A model generated the notes under the pieces. That model had not been told where the DNA came from, did not search any database, and saw only the letters and a list, made by a program, of their open reading frames with translations. Shown here piece after piece: positions 1 through 5,563 of a DNA stretch of 12,858 nt; position 1 is the stretch's first letter; each line of letters begins with the position of its first letter. The translations under genes and the position numbers were made by a program. The stretch comes from Planctomycetota bacterium (GTDB taxonomy: Bacteria > Planctomycetota > UBA1135 > GCA-002686595): the NCBI GenBank assembly GCA_013140785.1, contig JABFRZ010000240.1, positions 1 to 12,858 of the forward strand, in the 5' to 3' direction.

Positions 1-1337
1 GCCGGGCGGGCGGCCGGACGGCGCGCGCGCTCGAAGGCGTCCCATTGCGCGCGCACGTCGACCTCCGGCAGGGCCAGGAAGCGCGCCAGCTCCGCCAAGC
101 GTGACGAGCGCTCGAGCGGACGCGCGAGCTGTGCCAGGAGCTGAAAGCGCTCCTCCACGGCGTTGGCGAGTTCGCTGCCGCGTTTGTCCGCCAGACCCGC
201 CAGGCACCAATCGAACCACTCGCTGGCGCCCTCGACCGAAGCGCGGAAGGTCGCACTGCCGGCTGGCTCGACGAGTAGGTCGCCCGGGTCGCGGCCCTCG
301 GGCAGGACGGCCACGCGCAGTTCGATCGGCAGCTTCAGAAGCCCCGCCAGAGCGCGGTGGCTGGCCTTGCGTCCGGCCTCGTCGCCGTCGAACACCAGCA
401 CGACCGAGCGCGCGCCGGTGCGACGAATCAAGGCCGCGTGCTCGTCGGTCGTGGAAGTGCCCAACACCGCCACCGCATTCTTCCAGCCGGCCTGGTGCGC
501 CGCCATCACATCCGTGTAGCCCTCCACCACCAAGAGCTGGTGCGTGGAGCGAATCGCGCTCGCGGCCAGGTCGAGGCCGAAGATCAGGCTGCCCTTGTGG
601 AAGAGCGGCGTCTCTGGCGTGTTCACGTATTTTGGGCCCTGGACCGCTTCCCCGTCCGAGGCCAGCAGCCGGCCCCCGAAGCCCACCACTCGTCCGAGCC
701 GGTCGCGGATGGGGATCAGCACACGCCCGCGGAAGAAGTCATAGGTTCGGCCGGCGTCGTTGCGCCGCACCAGACCGGCCTCCGCCAGGAGCTCCAGCGG
801 CTTCTGCTCACGCTGCGCCGCATCCACCAGGGCGTGCCCGCCCTCGCTCGCCCAGCCGATGCCAAAGGCCTCGATCGTGGCCTCGCCCAGGCCGCGCCGT
901 TGAAGGTACGCGCGACCGGCCGTGCCTTCGGGGCCGCGCCAGGCCTTGCGGTACAGATCGGCGGCCCAGCGCAGGAGCTCGAAGCGCAGCTCGAGGGCCG
1001 CCTCCGCGCCCTTGGCCTGACCGCTCAAGCTGCGCTCGGGCAGCTCCTCGCCGCATTGACGCGCGAGGAGTCGCAAGGCATCGAGGAAACTCAGCCCGTC
1101 GAAGCGCTCGACGAAGGACAGGACATCGCCGCCCTCGCCGCAGGCGCCGTAGCAGCGCCAGGTAGCGCGCCGCGGATCGACGGCGAAGGAAGGAGTTCTC
1201 TCCTGGTGGAATGGACAGCAGGCCCAATACAACGCCCCGCGCTGGCGCAGCGAGCTGACCCGTTCGCCGATCGTGACTTCGATCGGCGAGCGCAGCTTCA
1301 CGCGCTCGATGAACTGGCGGAACTCGAGATCCTGCAA
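1..1337 (-). CDS. dnaG: DNA primase DnaG, 3' end cut by the window edge
   Basis: DnaG makes the short RNA primers for lagging-strand replication and works with the DnaB helicase. Residues 1-445 are visible. The N-terminal CHC2 zinc finger has ligands C41, H44, C62 and C66 (CPFH followed by CYGACGEGGD). The primase core follows, with a TOPRIM motif VVEGYTDVMAA (E272) and VFDGDEAG (D317, D319), the metal-binding acidic residues of the family. The C-terminal helicase-binding domain lies beyond the window. The only usable start between the in-frame stop at 1425-1427 and the zinc finger is TTG at 1337-1335, giving MQDLEFRQFIERV, a normal DnaG beginning. No clear Shine-Dalgarno precedes it. The zinc finger has Cx3C where Cx2C is usual. 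The gene follows rsmA after a 264-base leader with hairpins, so it probably has its own promoter or is processed. Identity is firm; the start is likely but not proven. Confidence 0.96.
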   Translation of the reverse strand, partial: MQDLEFRQFIERVKLRSPIEVTIGERVSSLRQRGALYWACCPFHQERTPSFAVDPRRATWRCYGACGEGGDVLSFVERFDGLSFLDALRLLARQCGEELPERSLSGQAKGAEAALELRFELLRWAADLYRKAWRGPEGTAGRAYLQRRGLGEATIEAFGIGWASEGGHALVDAAQREQKPLELLAEAGLVRRNDAGRTYDFFRGRVLIPIRDRLGRVVGFGGRLLASDGEAVQGPKYVNTPETPLFHKGSLIFGLDLAASAIRSTHQLLVVEGYTDVMAAHQAGWKNAVAVLGTSTTDEHAALIRRTGARSVVLVFDGDEAGRKASHRALAGLLKLPIELRVAVLPEGRDPGDLLVEPAGSATFRASVEGASEWFDWCLAGLADKRGSELANAVEERFQLLAQLARPLERSSRLAELARFLALPEVDVRAQWDAFERARRPAARP

Positions 1338-1356
1338 GTGAGTGGGGAGGACACCA

Positions 1357-1378
1357 GCACTCTCCGAAGACGGAGTGC
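1357..1378 (-). other. Small hairpin just upstream of the dnaG start
   Basis: The arms GCAC-TC-TCCG and CGGA-GTGC flank an AAGA loop (plus-strand sense), giving an 8-bp stem with a 2-base bulge. An alternative pairing, GCACTC with GAGTGC, is also possible. It ends about 19 bases before the TTG start of dnaG, so in mRNA it lies next to the ribosome landing site. No U-tract follows. A role in limiting translation is only inference. Confidence 0.35.
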
Positions 1379-1419
1379 GTCTGGACCGGAAGTCGGGGTC
1401 GCGGCGGGGATGGGACGAC

Positions 1420-1453
1420 TCTTCCTAGGCGACGAAACTCGCCTACAGGAAGA
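1420..1453 (-). other. Hairpin in the dnaG leader (12-13 bp with a 2-base bulge)
   Basis: Plus-strand arms CTTCCT and AGGCGA (1421-1432) pair with TCGCCT (1439-1444) and AGGAAG (1447-1452) around a CGAAAC loop, with AC bulged out; a T-A pair at 1420/1453 extends the stem. It lies in the rsmA-dnaG gap. Neither strand carries a T-run after it, so it is not a canonical intrinsic terminator. It could be a processing site, a leader structure or a factor-assisted terminator. Confidence 0.5.
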
Positions 1454-1601
1454 CGTCTAACGCAGAAATGTGCGAGATCGCGCGCAACGTCGGGCCGCCT
1501 GTGAGGTGTTCCAAGGCCCGCCCCGATGGACGTTTGACTGCGCTATCCCTCAACGTCTCAGCTTAACACGGCCAGGCTCGGAAACAAGCGCTGGGTCGCC
1601 A

Positions 1602-2561
1602 TTACGCGTTGCCTCGCGTCCCGCGCGCGCGGGTCCCCAGGCGGGTGCGCCAAGCGGCCAAGCGGGAAAGCCGAAGGAGCTCCGCAGGCGGGAGCCCCTC
1701 GCCGCGGGCGAGCGGATCCATTCCAGCCTCGCCCAGGAGGGCCAAGGCGTTCGGCCTGCCCCCCATGGGTTCGGCCAGGGCAGCCGCGAGTTGCTTGCGA
1801 CGGTGCTGGAAGAGCGTGTCCACCAGGGCATCGTAGGCGTGGAGCTCGTCCTCCCCTTCCTCCCCGACCACGCCGACCCCTTCCAAGGGTTCGAACGCGA
1901 GGTGGACGACCCGACTCCCGACCCGTGGCCTGGGCCAAAAGAGCTGCGCCCCCACGCCGCGCCCCTGGCGCGCACGGTAGAGCAGGGCGAGACGCGCAGT
2001 CAGCCCCCCCCACTCCGGCTCCCCCGGGCCTGCAACGAGGCGGCGCGCGACCTCCTCCTGGACCAACACAGTCAGAGTGCGAGGCGGGTTCGGGAGACGC
2101 GCGAGCAGCACCAGGAGCGGGGCCGAGATCGAGTACGGCAGGTTCGAGACCACGTGCCAGGGCCCGTCGCTCGGCAGCTCCGCCACCAGGCTGGGCCCTA
2201 GGGCATGCTTCCCAGCCAACGCGTCGGCGTGCAGCCAGCGCACGTTTCCCTGGCCAACCAGCAGGCGGCGAGCCACCGCCAGCAGGCGCGCATCGATCTC
2301 GACCGCCAGGAGTTCGAGGCCAAGCGCCGCGAGGTGCATGCTGAGGAACCCGCAGCCCGCGCCGATCTCGAGCGCGCGCGCTCCCGCGGAAAGACCCGCG
2401 TCCTCGGCGATCGAGCGAGCGGCATTGGGATCGACAAGGAAGTTCTGGCCCAGGGTCTTGGAGGGTCGGAAGCCGACGGAGTCCAGCTCGGCCCGAAACA
2501 GGCTCCACGGCGGTCGCCGGCCGTCAGCTAGCGCGCCCAGGGCATCTTCGTCTGCACTCAT
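1602..2561 (-). CDS. rsmA: 16S rRNA (adenine1518-N6/adenine1519-N6)-dimethyltransferase RsmA (KsgA)
   Basis: RsmA uses S-adenosylmethionine to dimethylate two adjacent adenines in the 3' terminal helix of 16S rRNA, a late step of 30S subunit maturation in the cytoplasm. The 319-residue product is a little longer than the usual 270-290. It has the family order: LGQNFLVD at 37-44, SAM-binding EIGAGCGFLS at 65-74, AVEID with acidic E88 for the SAM ribose, catalytic NLPYSISAPLL from 140, and FWPRPRVGSRVV from 208, with the C-terminal helical domain containing QHRRKQL. The ATG at 2561-2559 overlaps the upstream lipoprotein stop as ATGA, implying translational coupling; no strong Shine-Dalgarno sits at normal spacing. 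The same frame is open upstream but there runs out of frame through the lipoprotein gene, so the longer start is rejected. Confidence 0.97.
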   Translation of the reverse strand: MSADEDALGALADGRRPPWSLFRAELDSVGFRPSKTLGQNFLVDPNAARSIAEDAGLSAGARALEIGAGCGFLSMHLAALGLELLAVEIDARLLAVARRLLVGQGNVRWLHADALAGKHALGPSLVAELPSDGPWHVVSNLPYSISAPLLVLLARLPNPPRTLTVLVQEEVARRLVAGPGEPEWGGLTARLALLYRARQGRGVGAQLFWPRPRVGSRVVHLAFEPLEGVGVVGEEGEDELHAYDALVDTLFQHRRKQLAAALAEPMGGRPNALALLGEAGMDPLARGEGLPPAELLRLSRLAAWRTRLGTRARGTRGNA

Positions 2562-3592
2562 GGATCGCTCTGCACGCCTTCCTCGAGCCAGGCGAGCCCC
2601 TCGGGTGCGCCCGAGCGCGCGCGCAGCTCCGCGAGCATGCTCTTCAGAGCCGATCTGGCGAGCGCATCTTCCCGGGCCCAGCGCAGTCCGACGGCACGCA
2701 CGCGCGCACGCACGCCGTCGCCGCGCCCCCAACGCGCGGCCGCGGCCCACAGGTAGGGTTCCGCATCGGCGCACATGCGCGCTCCGAACGAAGGCCCGAG
2801 GGTGCGCTTGTCGAGTGTCTGCGCGTGGAAGCGTTGCTGGTTGATCGAGCGGTCGAGCTCGTACGTGGGACGCCACGGCGTGTCGTAGGCGCCCCCCATG
2901 ACCGAGGCCTTGGCCCCGCCGTAGTCGTCGGGCGCCCCGTCGCGATCCTCGGGCGCCGGGATGCAGGGGAGCACGACGCCATCGACCCACTCCCACACGT
3001 TGCCGAGCAGGTCGTAGCAGCCGAACGGGCGGCTGCGTCCGTTCTCGTAGGTGCCCACGTTGCACGGCGAGTTCAGGCCGAAGTCCTTGCCGCCCTGGCG
3101 CACCCAAGTGTTGGCGAAGAACTCGCGCCCAGGGCCGCCCCACGGTTTCTGGTAGTCGCGCCGGCCCACCGCCACGTGCAGCCACTCGGTCGGCGTGGGC
3201 AGGCGCATGCCGCGCAGCGCGGCCAGCTCCTCGGCCTCGTGGAAGTCCATCCACGCCGGCCAGTCGCCGCGCTCGGGCGCGTCAAGCGCTGCATCATCGC
3301 GAAACTCCGCCGCGAGGGCGTTGGCGCGCCGCGCGCGCCCAGGCCAATGGTGCTCGAGGTCGGCGCGCGTGAACTCGAAGCGATCCATCACGATCGCGCG
3401 CGTGAGCGACAGATCGCTGTTGGGCAGCAGCGTGCAAGCCGCCGGCGGCACGAAGCTGAGGCGTTCGAGCTCGTACAGCGCGCGAGCCGCGGAACCGCCC
3501 TCGTCGGAGCGCGCGCACGCAGCCAACAGAGCCAGCAGGGCCAGCGCTGCCTGGGCTTGGGCACTGCCGACCTGCGTCGCGCCCGCCCTCAT
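2558..3592 (-). CDS. Lipoprotein with a formylglycine-generating-enzyme (SUMF1/FGE-sulfatase) fold, probably non-catalytic
   Basis: The product has 344 residues. A hydrophobic signal ends in a lipobox, LLAAC, with C26 as the lipid-anchored cysteine, so it should face the periplasm or outer membrane. The rest matches the FGE-sulfatase/SUMF1 fold: the MRLPTPTEW segment near 129, PWGG at 150, GNVWEWV at 197-203, VMGGAYDTPW from 231, and SFGARMCAD near 268. The aerobic FGE active site has two cysteines in a GGSYxC...C stretch; here the matching stretch (GGAYDTPWRPTY) has none, so sulfatase-activating oxidase activity is unlikely. Such domains also occur in enzymes of other chemistry and in structural lipoproteins. 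About 70 bp separate it from the OmpA-type lipoprotein upstream, and its stop overlaps rsmA as ATGA. The ATG at 3592 follows a G-rich stretch (GGTGGGG) acting as a weak Shine-Dalgarno. The actual role is unknown. Confidence 0.85.
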   Translation of the reverse strand: MRAGATQVGSAQAQAALALLALLAACARSDEGGSAARALYELERLSFVPPAACTLLPNSDLSLTRAIVMDRFEFTRADLEHHWPGRARRANALAAEFRDDAALDAPERGDWPAWMDFHEAEELAALRGMRLPTPTEWLHVAVGRRDYQKPWGGPGREFFANTWVRQGGKDFGLNSPCNVGTYENGRSRPFGCYDLLGNVWEWVDGVVLPCIPAPEDRDGAPDDYGGAKASVMGGAYDTPWRPTYELDRSINQQRFHAQTLDKRTLGPSFGARMCADAEPYLWAAAARWGRGDGVRARVRAVGLRWAREDALARSALKSMLAELRARSGAPEGLAWLEEGVQSDP

Positions 3593-3662
3593 TTCGCCCC
3601 ACCCCCGGCCGATCGAGGCCGCGGCCAGGAACGGTTCGCTGCCGGTGCGACGGCCCGTTCCG

Positions 3663-4376
3663 CTATCGCTCCGCGCCCGACTCGTCGAGGACGAAGATCT
3701 CGACCCGACGGTTGCGGCGCTTGTTCTCGACGCCTTGGTTGGGCACCACCGGCTCGGCCGGGCCAAAGCCGGCGACCACGATCTTCGGCTCCTGCAAGCC
3801 GCTGGCAGCCAGCAGTGCGGCGACCTCGACCGCACGCGCGGCGGAGAGCTGTATGTTGCCGTGCGGGAAGCGCTCGATGGTCGTGGCACGCTTGACCGGG
3901 TCGCTGTCGGTGTGCCCGCGCACCCAGATGCGCTGATAGGGCTGCTCGGAAATCTGCTGCGCGACCTTCTGCAGGAGCACCTTGCCCTCGGGCTTGATTT
4001 CATCCGAGCCCGAATCGAACAGCACCTCGTCGGTCACGCGCACACCGTAGCCGCCCTCGACGCTCAGGAACTCCACATCGCCCGGGGCCGCGCCGGACGA
4101 CGTGCCGATCTGCTCGGTGAGATGGCGCAAGCGCTCCAGGCGCTCGTCGATCTCCTTGGTGGCCGCCGACTCGATCGGTTTGCCCTGGTAGAGCTCGAGC
4201 TCACCGCGCAGACGCGCGTTCTCGGCCTCCAGCTGGCCATGAAATGAAGACAGGTCCTGGTACTGGCGCTGGAAGTACTTCGCTTCGCCCAGGGCCTCGT
4301 CGTAGCGCTGCGGCGCGACGCAGGCGCCACCGAGGAGCAAGCCGAGTTGCAGGGCGCAGGTGAGGGTGATTTTCAT
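3663..4376 (-). CDS. OmpA/MotB-domain peptidoglycan-binding lipoprotein
   Basis: The product has 237 residues. A short signal peptide ends in the lipobox LLGGAC (C19). Residues about 32-64 are heptad-like and probably coiled coil (YFQRQYQDL, then LEAENARLRGELELY). The OmpA_C-like domain spans about 100-232: VLFDSGSDEIKPEG at 118-131, VRGHTDSDPV from 152, NIQLSAARAVEV from 174 and KRRNRRVEIFV from 219. In this family the Asp and Arg of the LSxxRA and NRRVEI motifs hold the diaminopimelate of peptidoglycan. The long HTDSDPV...LSAARA spacing resembles MotB-type and Pal/YiaD-like proteins. It should tether the outer membrane to the wall. The ATG at 4376 is chosen because it starts the signal peptide and lies 9 bases after GGAAGAG; a longer in-frame start at 4469 would bury the signal peptide. 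Confidence 0.93.
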   Translation of the reverse strand: MKITLTCALQLGLLLGGACVAPQRYDEALGEAKYFQRQYQDLSSFHGQLEAENARLRGELELYQGKPIESAATKEIDERLERLRHLTEQIGTSSGAAPGDVEFLSVEGGYGVRVTDEVLFDSGSDEIKPEGKVLLQKVAQQISEQPYQRIWVRGHTDSDPVKRATTIERFPHGNIQLSAARAVEVAALLAASGLQEPKIVVAGFGPAEPVVPNQGVENKRRNRRVEIFVLDESGAER

Positions 4377-4385
4377 CCCGAGTTT

Positions 4386-4410
4386 CTCTTCCGGTGTCTC
4401 TTCCGAGTGT
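4386..4410 (-). repeat. Tandem 12/13-base repeat containing the Shine-Dalgarno of the OmpA-type gene
   Basis: On the minus strand ACACTCGGAAGAG is followed directly by ACACCGGAAGAG, with one base deleted in the second copy. Each copy carries GGAAGAG. The copy nearest the start codon has 9-base spacing to the ATG at 4376 and is the likely ribosome binding site. The upstream copy is 12 bases further away and could be a standby site or simple slippage product. Confidence 0.6.
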
Positions 4411-4482
4411 CTGAGAGCGCGGTGTCCGAGGGCGAGATGGCAAGCTGGTGAGGCACGCTGGGGTGTCACCGGGGCGAGCCGA

Positions 4483-4497
4483 GCCCGCCTCGCGGGC
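4483..4497 (-). other. GC-rich hairpin GCCCGC/GCGGGC
   Basis: This is a perfect 6-bp inverted repeat, GCCCGC and GCGGGC, with a 3-base loop. On the minus strand it is preceded, not followed, by T-rich sequence, so it does not fit an intrinsic terminator for the upstream operon. If the promoter-like pair at 4502-4530 is real, this hairpin falls at the very 5' end of the transcript and could stabilise it. Confidence 0.35.
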
Positions 4498-4501
4498 CTA
4501 A

Positions 4502-4530
4502 GGAATAGAAAAGCGCCCGGCCCGGAGCAA
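4502..4530 (-). promoter_or_regulatory. Weak sigma-70-like promoter candidate for the OmpA-type operon
   Basis: On the minus strand TTGCTC (4530-4525) and TATTCC (4507-4502) are separated by 17 bases. Each matches only three of six consensus bases, but the spacing is ideal and the -10 candidate sits in the one AT-rich patch of an operon-boundary gap. It would start transcription about 120 bases before the OmpA-type ATG. Sigma-factor preferences of this organism are unknown. Confidence 0.25.
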
Positions 4531-4539
4531 GTGCGGATT

Positions 4540-4556
4540 CGGCGCCGCGTGCGCCG
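4540..4556 (-). terminator. Possible weak terminator hairpin after the HTH-membrane gene
   Basis: CGGCGC and GCGCCG form a 6-bp stem around a 5-base loop, 7 bases past the TAG stop at 4564-4566. No U-tract follows on the minus strand (AATCCGCAC comes next), so it is not a canonical intrinsic terminator. Its position directly after the last gene of the long operon is the only support for the call. Confidence 0.2.
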
Positions 4557-4563
4557 CGCGGTC

Positions 4564-5103
4564 CTACTTGCCGCCGCCGAAGAGGTCGGCCAAGCCGCTC
4601 GCGAACGCGCTCGGCTCCTTGGTCATCCCGATCACGACCGGGATCGCGAGCAGGAGGACGACGGTCGTGAGGATCGCCAGCGTGCGCACGAGCATGCCCT
4701 CGTTCGGCTCCAAGGCCGCGGGCGCCGAGCGCCGCAGCGGTGTGGCCAGCGGAGCCTCGTCCTCGTCCTCGGCCACCTCCTCGAGCGCAACCTCGCCCAG
4801 GTCCTCGACGTCCTCCTCGAGCAAGGTATCCATGTCGGAGATCTCCTCCGTGGCCATGCCCGTCTCTTCGAGCTGCAGGTCGTCCTCGAACACGAGGTCC
4901 TCGCCGGCGCCGCCGAGATCGACGACTTCGCCGCCCATCAGCTCCTTCCTGAGGTTCTCGACGTCCGCACGGCGCAGCTTCATCGTGTCGCCCTCGCGGA
5001 AGGCGCGGATCTCGCCCTCGGACACCAGACGCTTGAGCTCCTCCTCTTTCAGGTTGAGCTGGTTCAGGGCCTCGTCGAAGCTGAAGAAATCTTGCTCGGG
5101 CAC
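4564..5103 (-). CDS. Membrane-tethered excisionase/MerR-like HTH protein of unknown function
   Basis: The product has 179 residues. Residues 5-54 (FSFDEALNQLNL, EEELKRLVSEGEIRAF, MKLRRADVENLRKEL) have the pattern of the short excisionase/MerR-like helix-turn-helix found in many small bacterial proteins. A strongly acidic, low-complexity stretch follows (about 57-117, rich in E, D and L). One hydrophobic helix at 137-159 (LVRTLAILTTVVLLLAIPVVIGM) precedes a short tail ending FGGGK. I infer a cytoplasmic N-terminus with the HTH held at the inner membrane, like RodZ in outline but with no periplasmic domain. The GTG at 5103 is chosen because GGAG lies 8 bases upstream and the HTH begins at once; an ATG at 5226 would overlap the preceding gene by 89 bases. 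It is the last gene of the long operon, 34 bases after the small secreted gene. DNA binding is not shown; the HTH may mediate protein contacts. Confidence 0.8.
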   Translation of the reverse strand: MPEQDFFSFDEALNQLNLKEEELKRLVSEGEIRAFREGDTMKLRRADVENLRKELMGGEVVDLGGAGEDLVFEDDLQLEETGMATEEISDMDTLLEEDVEDLGEVALEEVAEDEDEAPLATPLRRSAPAALEPNEGMLVRTLAILTTVVLLLAIPVVIGMTKEPSAFASGLADLFGGGK

Positions 5104-5111
5104 CGGCAGGG

Positions 5112-5115
5112 CTCC
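5112..5115 (-). promoter_or_regulatory. Ribosome binding site fixing the GTG start of the HTH-membrane gene
   Basis: GGAG on the minus strand stands 8 bases before the GTG at 5103-5101, in the 34-base gap after the previous stop. It supports the short form of the protein. Confidence 0.6.
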
Positions 5116-5137
5116 GTAGGGGACCAGTATCGGGGGA

Positions 5138-5563
5138 CTACTCGTCGGACGTGGCGCCCGCTCCGCTCTCGGCAAAGCGTCGCGCCAGGTCCTTGAACTT
5201 GATCTCGGACTTGTCGTTGAAACCATCGACTTGCAGATCGAGGTCGAGGTTTCGGGCGCCGACCCACTTGATGTTCGAGGTGCTCGAGGTACCGCCCTGG
5301 GCGGTGTACACGGAGATGTGGCGGCTCTGCGTGTCGATCAGATAGAGGAGCGACCCCCCCGTCACGTCCACGCCCGTCACCGCGATCATCTGGCTGTTCG
5401 AGTCGGAAGTCCCGAAACCCGGAGAGATGCCAAACCCGGGCTGGGGCGTGGAGGGCGCCTGGGGAGCAGGGTTCTTCGACTCGGCCACCAGGCCGAGGCA
5501 GATCAAGGCCAGACCGGCGCACAGGACCCAGGCCGGGGCGGTTCGCGCTTCGATTCCCTTCAT
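5138..5563 (-). CDS. Small secreted or membrane-anchored protein of unknown function
   Basis: The product has 141 residues and I do not recognise a named family. A basic N-terminus (K2, R7) leads to a hydrophobic segment at about 10-27 (WVLCAGLALICLGLVA), a signal peptide or anchor. Neither cysteine in it fits a lipobox, because the residue before each is L or I. A Pro/Gly/Ser-rich linker follows (about 30-58), then a small domain (59-125) that looks beta-rich, with GGSLLYLIDTQSRHISVY and WVGARNLDLDLQVDGFND. The end is charged. The ATG at 5563 has a strong GGAGG 6 bases upstream and overlaps the previous stop as ATGA. It lies between a CNNM protein and the HTH-membrane protein, so an envelope role beside them is plausible. 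The YLIDTxSRxxxVY pattern may suggest a repeat-like beta fold, but that is a guess. Confidence 0.85.
   Translation of the reverse strand: MKGIEARTAPAWVLCAGLALICLGLVAESKNPAPQAPSTPQPGFGISPGFGTSDSNSQMIAVTGVDVTGGSLLYLIDTQSRHISVYTAQGGTSSTSNIKWVGARNLDLDLQVDGFNDKSEIKFKDLARRFAESGAGATSDE

Larger units (their letters stand above)
1338..1601. other. Intergenic leader between rsmA and dnaG
   Basis: These 264 bases hold no gene that I can support. The two hairpins listed separately lie in the half nearest dnaG. I searched the minus strand for sigma-70-like hexamers and saw only poor matches, so I mark no promoter, although the gap size suggests dnaG has its own. Confidence 0.6.
4377..4563. other. Intergenic region between the two transcription units
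   Basis: This 187-base gap separates the HTH-membrane gene from the OmpA-type lipoprotein gene and is the best candidate boundary between operons. It contains the tandem repeat, two GC-rich hairpins (4540-4556 and 4483-4497) and an AT-richer island near 4500-4515, unusual in this GC-rich window. I see no gene and no hairpin with a following T-tract in the reading direction. Confidence 0.6.

Noticed and set aside
357..1460. 367-codon plus-strand open frame opposite dnaG
   Set aside because: The minus strand in this interval encodes the CHC2 and TOPRIM motifs of primase; the plus frame has no recognisable motif.
2562..3254. N-terminal extension of RsmA in the same frame
   Set aside because: It reads the FGE-type lipoprotein gene out of frame; the true start is the ATG overlapping that gene's stop.
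4377..4469. Earlier ATG for the OmpA-type lipoprotein
   Set aside because: It places 31 residues before a good lipoprotein signal peptide; the ATG at 4376 has a Shine-Dalgarno and a normal signal.
4483..4497. Intrinsic terminator in the gap before the OmpA-type gene
   Set aside because: The hairpin is good but no T-run follows in the reading direction, so it is listed only as a hairpin.
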